From NCBI RefSeq assembly GCF_024345795.1, contig NZ_JAGQBU010000001.1:1-64000 (forward strand): a stretch of 64,000 nucleotides of DNA, given 5' to 3'. Made by a program: the position numbers and the translations under genes. This document shows, in pieces, positions 58,968-64,000 of the stretch. The notes under the pieces are model-generated. The model saw nothing but the letters and a program-made list of their open reading frames with translations. It was not told where the DNA came from and ran no database searches. The DNA comes from Synechococcus sp. J7-Johnson. Lineage in GTDB: Bacteria > Cyanobacteriota > Cyanobacteriia > PCC-6307 > Cyanobiaceae. The number at the start of each line of letters is the position of its first letter. Position 1 is the stretch's first letter.

Positions 58968-59465
58968 TCAGGCCCCGATCACGTACTTGGCCCACTCCTG
59001 GCGACCGGAGCGGATATGGCGGGTGGCCTCGAAGTAAAGAGTGCTCACCGGCCGCCTCGGCACCCGGGCCAGTGGCATGGCCGCTTCCCTGGGCGTGCGG
59101 CTGCCCTTGCGCACATTGCAGCGCAGGCAGGCGGTGGTGACGTTCTCCCAGGTGTCGGTTCCGCCGCGGCTGCGGGGAATCACATGGTCGATCGAGAGTT
59201 GCTCCCCCTGGTAGCCGCAGTATTGGCAGCTATGGCCATCACGCTGGAAGACGTTGCGTCGGGTCAGCGGCAACTGCTTGAAGGGCATCCGCACGAACTG
59301 GCGCAGACGGATCACCGACGGCAGCAGCATCTCACCACGGATGGGATGCTGAGAATCGTGCTCAAGGCCTTCGGCTTTGCCCTTCAGCAGCATCACCGTG
59401 GCTCGACGCCAACTGGTGATGTTCAACGGCTCATAGGATGCATTAAGGACCAGAACCTGGCTCAC
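58968..59465 (-). CDS. HNH endonuclease family protein
   Basis: The 165-residue protein has an N-terminal LVLNASYEPLNITSWRRA segment and an HNH core: CQYCGYQGEQLSIDHVIPRS, GGTDTWENVTTACLRCN, where two CxxC pairs bind structural zinc and the DH and N residues form the active site. It is a stand-alone chromosomal type common in cyanobacteria, not next to an intron or phage gene, so a homing role is unlikely. Its biological role is unknown. Confidence 0.88.
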   Translation of the reverse strand: MSQVLVLNASYEPLNITSWRRATVMLLKGKAEGLEHDSQHPIRGEMLLPSVIRLRQFVRMPFKQLPLTRRNVFQRDGHSCQYCGYQGEQLSIDHVIPRSRGGTDTWENVTTACLRCNVRKGSRTPREAAMPLARVPRRPVSTLYFEATRHIRSGRQEWAKYVIGA

Positions 59466-59601
59466 GGCGCATGGTCCACGGAAGGGGTGCCAGATCCCCA
59501 GATGGCCGCCATGCTAATGGGTCTGAGTCATCAGGCATGAGATTGGACTCACGGATCACATCAGATTGACTCTGCTGCGATGCCGGTCTGAGATTGCATA
59601 G

Positions 59602-60813
59602 ATGCCCCAGCCCTGCCAACAACTGCCAGTTGAGGATCCCCAGCGGTTCGGGGCGCCCGGGCTGCACCCGCGGCAAAGGGCCTGGGTGGAGGTTGATGAG
59701 ACAGCGATCGAGCACAACGCCAGGGCGCTGGGCCGGTGGCTGGTTCCGGGGTCATCGCTGATGGCTGTGGTCAAGGCCGATGGCTACGGCCACGGCGCCG
59801 CACCGGTGGCTCGCGCGGCCATGGCCGGTGGCGCAACCTCCCTGGGGGTGGCCACCCTTCAGGAAGGCATCGAGTTGCGCCAGGCGGGACTGAAGGCGCC
59901 GGTGCTGGTGATGGGGAATCTGATCCACCCCGACGAGCTGCGCAGCTGCCTGGAGTGGGAGCTGATGCCCACCATCAGCGGCATGCGCGAAGCTCTGCTT
60001 TGCCAGAATCTGGCCAGCGGCAGCGGCCGCTCCATGGCGCTGCACCTCAAGCTAGACACCGGCATGGCCCGGCTTGGAGTGGACTGGACCGATGGGGTGA
60101 GGCTGCTGCAGGCCCTCCATGGTCTGGAGGCGATACATCTGGCTGGGATCTACTCCCATCTGGCCGATGCCGACTCACCCGACCCGGGAGGGGGGGGACT
60201 GACCGCCGTTCAGCAGCAGCGCTTCGAGAGTGTGCTGCGTGGCGCCGTTGAGCTGGGGTTGCCCACCGGGGTGCGTCATCTGGCCAATTCCGCCGGCACC
60301 CTGCGCTGCCGCCAGCTCCACTACGACCTTGTACGTGTGGGTCTGGCGCTTTATGGCCAGGCACCCGCCGAGCACCTGAGCCACGCAGTGTCCCTGCAGC
60401 CCGCCATGAGCGTGCGGGCAAGGGTCTGCCTGATCCGCGAGGTACCTGCCGGAGTTGGAGTGAGTTACGGCCACCGCTACCGCACCCGGCGCCCGACCAG
60501 GCTGGCGGTGGTCACGATCGGCTACGCCGATGGGGTGCCAAGGCTGCTCAGCAACCAGCTGGAGGTGCTGTTCGCCGGACGCCGGCTGGCCCAGGTGGGG
60601 GCGATCACCATGGATCAGCTGCTGATCGATGCCACCGAGGCTCCCCAGCTGGAGGTGGGCTCGGTGGTCACCCTGCTGGGTGACGACAGAGGTGAGCGCA
60701 TCTCCCCCCAGGACTGGGCCCAGGCCACTGGCACGATCCCCTGGGAGATTGTCTGTGGCTTCAAGCACCGTCTGCCCCGCCTGCACCTTGGCGAAGCCGA
60801 GCGCGATCGCTGA
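59602..60813 (+). CDS. alr: Alanine racemase
   Basis: The 403-residue protein has AVVKADGYGHGA with the PLP-binding Lys, HLKLDTGMARLGV, HLANSAGTL, and GVSYGHRYRT with the catalytic Tyr, then IGYADGVPRL. It makes D-alanine for peptidoglycan. A longer-than-usual N-terminal segment of about 25 residues precedes the conserved AWVEVD. It follows a 136-bp gap that should hold its promoter. Confidence 0.95.
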   Translation: MPQPCQQLPVEDPQRFGAPGLHPRQRAWVEVDETAIEHNARALGRWLVPGSSLMAVVKADGYGHGAAPVARAAMAGGATSLGVATLQEGIELRQAGLKAPVLVMGNLIHPDELRSCLEWELMPTISGMREALLCQNLASGSGRSMALHLKLDTGMARLGVDWTDGVRLLQALHGLEAIHLAGIYSHLADADSPDPGGGGLTAVQQQRFESVLRGAVELGLPTGVRHLANSAGTLRCRQLHYDLVRVGLALYGQAPAEHLSHAVSLQPAMSVRARVCLIREVPAGVGVSYGHRYRTRRPTRLAVVTIGYADGVPRLLSNQLEVLFAGRRLAQVGAITMDQLLIDATEAPQLEVGSVVTLLGDDRGERISPQDWAQATGTIPWEIVCGFKHRLPRLHLGEAERDR

Positions 60814-60831
60814 TAAGCTCATTCGGCCCCT

Positions 60832-60920
60832 GGAGAGGTGGCTGAGTGGTTGAAAGCGGCTCCCTGCTAAGGAGTTACAGGAGGCAACTTCTGTCGAGGG
60901 TTCGAATCCCTCCCTCTCCG
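60832..60920 (+). tRNA. trnS: tRNA-Ser (GCT)
   Basis: The 89-nt gene has acceptor GGAGAGG paired with CCTCTCC, anticodon loop CTGCTAA giving GCT, a long variable arm typical of tRNA-Ser, and T-loop GTTCGAATC. The CCA end is not encoded. It starts 18 bp after alr. Confidence 0.96.
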
Positions 60921-60990
60921 TTCCAAGACCCTGGCGCCAGCAGCATCTTCGCTACGGCACATTCAGGTGAGGCTTTCAGGCCCATGGTGG

Positions 60991-61923
60991 TCAGCTCGTT
61001 GAACAAGCCTCGCTGAGCAGCCGGCTCAGCTCTGGAAGGAGCTTTTCATCGGCGGCCCGCTCTGCCCCTTCGCTGAAGATCACGAGCAGGAAGGGAGCCC
61101 GTCCCTCGATCTCCACATAGGCAGCGTCATGGCGGGCCTGGCTCATCCAGCCGGCCTTGCTCCACAGCCGGGCAGAAGCTGGCAGCCCCGCGCCGATGAA
61201 ACCATCGACCTGGTTCTCCGGATCCGCCGCCCTCAGCTCAGAGTCGAGAGAACGGCTCAGTAGCTCCCGCATCCGGGTGCAGGCGGGGGGAGATACCATG
61301 GCGCCGGCCATGATCACGTGCAGGAGCCGGGCCGTGGCATCGGTGCTGAGCCGGTTACGGTTTTCCAGCTCCGGCCCGTAGAACTGCCGCTCACGTCCGT
61401 AAGGGCCATCCCCCCAGGTTTTCTGGCAGACGTTGCAGCCCTCGAATTCGGGCCAGCCCTGAGCGGCGTACCACTGGTTCACCAGCTGGCGGGCCTCGAT
61501 CCAGGCCCGCAGCGGCCGCTCCGGCAGGTCGGGGCCGCTGGTGGTGCCTGTGAGCCAATCCACCAGCACGGCGGTGGCATCGTTGCTTGAGTCGCGGATC
61601 ATGTCGGCCATCGCCCTGCGCAACTCGGGGCAGTCTTCGAGCAGCTGGCGCTGGAGCCAGGCTTCGGTGGCCGCCAGGTAGAAGAGCTTGACCACACTGG
61701 CCGGATAGCGGGCCGTGGAGCCGGCCCAGGCGGCACCCGCCACTGGCTCCAGCCAGGGCCTCAACGACTCACTGGCCTCAGCCGCGCCGATCAGGCTGCG
61801 CTGATAGCGCAACCAGGTGATCGAGACCTGGGAGGCCAGACCGGGGCGGCCCTGGAGCTCCAGGGAATGGATGTGGTCCTCGAGAATCGCTCCCATCGCC
61901 GCATCGGGGCTGTAGAACGCCAT
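60991..61923 (-). CDS. Class A beta-lactamase-fold serine hydrolase
   Basis: The 310-residue protein has the SxxK motif SVVK at 76-79 in RYPASVVKLF, the SxN motif at Ser112-Ser113-Asn114 (RDSSNDATA), and LWSKAGWMS in place of KTG. These are the penicillin-recognising fold motifs. The omega-loop reads YGPELENRNRLST, in which the class A deacylation Glu166 appears to be Gly. A peptidoglycan-related or inactive role is more likely than resistance. No signal peptide is apparent. It is divergent from a peptidoglycan peptidase. Confidence 0.75.
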   Translation of the reverse strand: MAFYSPDAAMGAILEDHIHSLELQGRPGLASQVSITWLRYQRSLIGAAEASESLRPWLEPVAGAAWAGSTARYPASVVKLFYLAATEAWLQRQLLEDCPELRRAMADMIRDSSNDATAVLVDWLTGTTSGPDLPERPLRAWIEARQLVNQWYAAQGWPEFEGCNVCQKTWGDGPYGRERQFYGPELENRNRLSTDATARLLHVIMAGAMVSPPACTRMRELLSRSLDSELRAADPENQVDGFIGAGLPASARLWSKAGWMSQARHDAAYVEIEGRAPFLLVIFSEGAERAADEKLLPELSRLLSEACSTS

Positions 61924-61940
61924 CGGTACCGCTGTCTGCC

Positions 61941-62672
61941 ATGGAGAGCCTAGGAACCGGGGTGAACGCCGATGGGCTGGGGGCAGGCCGCTGCTGGCGT
62001 CTGAGCGCCGACATCGACGGTCACGCCCGCTCCAGCGGGCCCGGGCTGGCCACCCAGGCCCGCAGTGGCCGCATGCTTCAGCTGCTCGGCCAGCGCGAGG
62101 GAACCCGGCTGCGGGTCCGACTACTGGAGGATGGCTACCCCTGCTGGCTGGAGATCAGCCAGCTACTTGAGCGGGCCATCCCCGCCCAGCCCCGCAGGGT
62201 GCTCCCCCTGGAGCCGAGCAGCATCGCCGCTCGCCTGCCGGAGGTGCTGACCTTCGCCGAGCGGGCCCTGGAGCAGCCCAACCGGTACCTCTGGGGCGGC
62301 AGCCTCGGCCCCGACTTCGACTGTTCTGGCTTCGTTCAGAGCGCCTTTGCCAGCGCCGGGATCTGGATCCCCCGCGATGCCTACCAGCAGGAGCGCTTCT
62401 GTCAGCCGGTGGCCGTGCGGCCGGGAGTCTTCGCGCTGCTGCAGCCAGGGGATCTGATCTTCTTCGGCCGTCCCCAGCGCTGCAGCCATGTGGGGCTGTA
62501 TCTGGGCGCGGGGCACTATCTGCACAGTTCAGGCAAGGAGCACGGACGGGATGGCCTCGGCATCGACCAGCTCAGCCCCGAAGCCGATCACCCCGTTTCG
62601 TGCCATTACCGCAGTGAACTGCGCGGAGCCGGACGGGTGGTGCGATGCCATGACGGCAGCACCCTGGCCTGA
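61941..62672 (+). CDS. NlpC/P60 (C40) peptidoglycan peptidase
   Basis: The 243-residue protein has an SH3b-like N-terminal domain (about 15-80) and an NlpC/P60 domain (about 95-240) with DFDCSGFVQ (Cys128), CSHVGLYLG (His183) and the third His at about 195 in HYLHSSG. Such enzymes cut the stem peptide at gamma-D-Glu-diamino acid bonds. No signal peptide is visible at the chosen start. The start is 17 bp from the divergent serine hydrolase start. Confidence 0.88.
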   Translation: MESLGTGVNADGLGAGRCWRLSADIDGHARSSGPGLATQARSGRMLQLLGQREGTRLRVRLLEDGYPCWLEISQLLERAIPAQPRRVLPLEPSSIAARLPEVLTFAERALEQPNRYLWGGSLGPDFDCSGFVQSAFASAGIWIPRDAYQQERFCQPVAVRPGVFALLQPGDLIFFGRPQRCSHVGLYLGAGHYLHSSGKEHGRDGLGIDQLSPEADHPVSCHYRSELRGAGRVVRCHDGSTLA

Positions 62673-62685
62673 CCTGGGACTCCCG

Positions 62686-62691
62686 TAGGTT
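62686..62691 (+). promoter_or_regulatory. Putative -10 box (TAGGTT) for the GT2 gene
   Basis: TAGGTT lies 24 nt before the ATG at 62716, the same placement as the TAGGAT boxes elsewhere in the window. It lies 13 bp after the peptidase stop. Confidence 0.3.
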
Positions 62692-62715
62692 GCAACTCGA
62701 CAAAGCCCAGCCGCC

Positions 62716-63687
62716 ATGACCGCGTCGCACGGCCCAGAGCTCTCGGTCGTGATCCCTCTGTTCAACGAGGAGGAAAGCCTCGGCCCACTGGTTGAGAAGG
62801 TTCTCGCCAGCCTCAGGCCCCTGGGCCGCAGCTTCGAGCTGGTTCTGGTCGACGACGGCTCCAGCGACGGGACCGCGAGCCGGCTTGAGGAGCTCGCCGC
62901 AGCGACCCCTGAGCTGGTGGCGGTGCTGCTGCGTCGCAACTACGGCCAGACCGCCGCCATGGCCGCTGGCTTTGATGCCAGCCACGGCGCCGTGATCGTC
63001 ACCCTCGATGGCGATCTTCAGAACGATCCCGCCGACATCCCCCTGCTGCTGGACCGGCTTGAGCAGGGCTATGACCTGGTGAGCGGCTGGCGCCACCAGC
63101 GCCAGGATGCTGCCCTGCAGCGCCTGCTGCCCTCCAAGATCGCCAACCGTCTGATCGCCAGGGTCACCGGGGTGCGCCTGCACGACTACGGCTGCTCGCT
63201 CAAGGCCTACCGCCGCGAAGTGGTGGCGGACATGAACCTCTACGGCGAACTGCACCGCTTCCTGCCGGCGCTCGCCTTCATCGAAGGGGCCCGCATCACA
63301 GAGGTGAAGGTGAACCATCACGCCCGCCGCTTTGGTCAGAGCAAATACGGCATTGATCGCACCTTCCGGGTGCTGATGGATCTGCTCACGGTCTGGTTCA
63401 TGAAGCGCTTTCTGACCCGGCCGATGCATGTGTTTGGTTTCGGTGGCCTGGCCTGCCTGGCGATCGGCCTGGTGCTGGGGCTCGTGCTGATCGGCGAGAA
63501 GGTTTTTCTAAACGCCGATGTGGGCGACCGGCCGCTGCTGATGGCGGCAGTCCTGGCGATCATGGCCGGCATCCAGCTGTTCTGCTTCGGGCTGCTGGCG
63601 GAGCTGCAGATGCGCACCTACCACGAAAGCCAGGGCCGGCCGATCTACCGGGTACGCGCCACATTGCGCGGCAGCCTGGCGGGCTGA
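62716..63687 (+). CDS. Family 2 glycosyltransferase, DPM1/GtrB-like membrane type
   Basis: The 323-residue protein has a GT-A catalytic domain with SVVIPLFNEEESLG, VLVDDGSSDGT, and VTLDGDLQNDPADIP. GWRHQRQDAALQRLLPSKIA and a hydrophobic C-terminus with two membrane helices (FGFGGLACLAIGLVLGLVLI and LLMAAVLAIMAGIQLFCFG) follow. It probably transfers a sugar to a polyprenyl phosphate carrier at the plasma membrane. Its last 43 bp overlap the HEAT gene on the other strand. Confidence 0.88.
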   Translation: MTASHGPELSVVIPLFNEEESLGPLVEKVLASLRPLGRSFELVLVDDGSSDGTASRLEELAAATPELVAVLLRRNYGQTAAMAAGFDASHGAVIVTLDGDLQNDPADIPLLLDRLEQGYDLVSGWRHQRQDAALQRLLPSKIANRLIARVTGVRLHDYGCSLKAYRREVVADMNLYGELHRFLPALAFIEGARITEVKVNHHARRFGQSKYGIDRTFRVLMDLLTVWFMKRFLTRPMHVFGFGGLACLAIGLVLGLVLIGEKVFLNADVGDRPLLMAAVLAIMAGIQLFCFGLLAELQMRTYHESQGRPIYRVRATLRGSLAG

Positions 63688-64000
63688 GTGCGGCAGTCCT
63701 GAACGGCCGTCCGACCGCGGAACGCCGCAATCCCCTCGGCGGCCAGGGCTGCCACGCAGGGGTCGGGATCGAAGCGAGCCCGCTTCAGCAGCGCCAAGCT
63801 GGCCCGATCGCCCCAGACCAGGCAGGCGGCCACGGCCGCCAGACGCTCGCCTTCGCTGCCTGTGGCAGCTGCTCGAAGCTCGGCGAGGACCTGCCGGCGC
63901 CAGCGAGGATCCAGGCGCGTGCCGGGCGCCACTGAGGCCAGGGCTTCCGGCAATGGCTCCCGCGGCTCGAGCGCAGAAGGAGCGGTGATCGCCAGCGCAG
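63645..64000 (-). CDS. HEAT-repeat protein, C-terminal part (truncated by window edge)
   Basis: The frame stays open to the edge of the window, so only the last 117 or so residues are visible. They show HEAT-like repeats: AELRAAATGSEGERLAAVAA, CLVWGDRASLALLKRARFD, PDPCVAALAAEGIAAF. A TTG at 63953 could be a start but the open frame continues beyond it. The last bases overlap the GT2 gene antisense by 43 bp. The function is unknown, and a bilin-lyase-like relative cannot be judged from this part. Confidence 0.6.
   Translation of the reverse strand, partial: ALAITAPSALEPREPLPEALASVAPGTRLDPRWRRQVLAELRAAATGSEGERLAAVAACLVWGDRASLALLKRARFDPDPCVAALAAEGIAAFRGRTAVQDCRTQPARLPRNVARTR

Noticed and set aside
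58942..58972. CTGAGG...CCTCAG inverted repeat between prfA and the HNH gene
   Set aside because: Only about 6 bp of solid stem with a long loop and no T-run; too weak to call a terminator.
1..64000. CRISPR array, prophage, transposase, integrase, toxin-antitoxin or defence island
   Set aside because: No regularly spaced repeats, no such protein families, and no composition shift. The tRNA genes lack adjacent integrases or evident attachment repeats.

Overview
This 64 kb window is chromosomal DNA from a GC-rich unicellular picocyanobacterium, most like Cyanobium or freshwater/brackish Synechococcus. The evidence is the phycocyanin alpha end with the cpcE/cpcF bilin lyases, psaD, ndhN, ldpA, a PanC-Cmk fusion, the cyanobacterial type of glutamate-cysteine ligase, Ycf45, CURT1/CAAD, DUF1815 and DUF2839, together with tightly packed genes and high GC. 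I placed the organism from protein features, not from a database search.

Layout. 1-2254: end of cpcA, a strong terminator, then cpcE, cpcF and a low-molecular-weight phosphatase. 2297-13594: housekeeping and small conserved cyanobacterial genes (panC-cmk, rlpA, purM, a frameshifted aldo/keto reductase, tRNA-Cys, an LpxB-like protein, RNase D-like, a CCB1-like assembly factor, amidase, hemF). 13683-17454: mrp, rodA and a sensor kinase. 17571-24338: psaD, then trpE-gshA-ppc joined by 4-bp overlaps, then a GNAT gene. 24341-28264: tRNA-Arg, recF, speD, larE, and a two-domain cobalamin adenosyltransferase. 28311-38376: a MoeB-rhodanese and JAMM peptidase pair, CAAD, fructosamine kinase, a CrtD-like carotenoid enzyme, tyrA, a helicase-like protein, DUF2839, DUF1815, recA with a LexA-type palindrome, and a HAD phosphatase. 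38394-41853: tRNA-Gln, ycf45, ldpA, ndhN.

42266-58934 is the large ribosomal cluster: rplC-D-W-B, rpsS, rplV, rpsC, rplP, rpmC, rpsQ, rplN-X-E, rpsH, rplF-R, rpsE, rplO, secY, adk, rpmJ, rpsM-K, rpoA, rplQ, truA, rplM, rpsI, rpmE and prfA. It lacks rpsJ, rpsN, rpmD and infA at the places where E. coli carries them. The right end (58968-64000) holds an HNH nuclease, alr, tRNA-Ser, a penicillin-binding/beta-lactamase-fold protein facing an NlpC/P60 peptidase, a GT2 glycosyltransferase and the end of a HEAT-repeat gene.

The window is core genome. I saw no insertion sequence, prophage, integrase, CRISPR array or defence island, and I do not claim a wholly new system. The best leads are the MoeB-rhodanese/JAMM sulfur-transfer pair, the duplicated CobO-type enzyme, recF with no conventional start codon, the helicase-like and kinase-like proteins that lack core catalytic motifs, the leader hairpin of the ribosomal operon, and a TAGGAT/TAGGTT box at a near-constant distance from several start codons.
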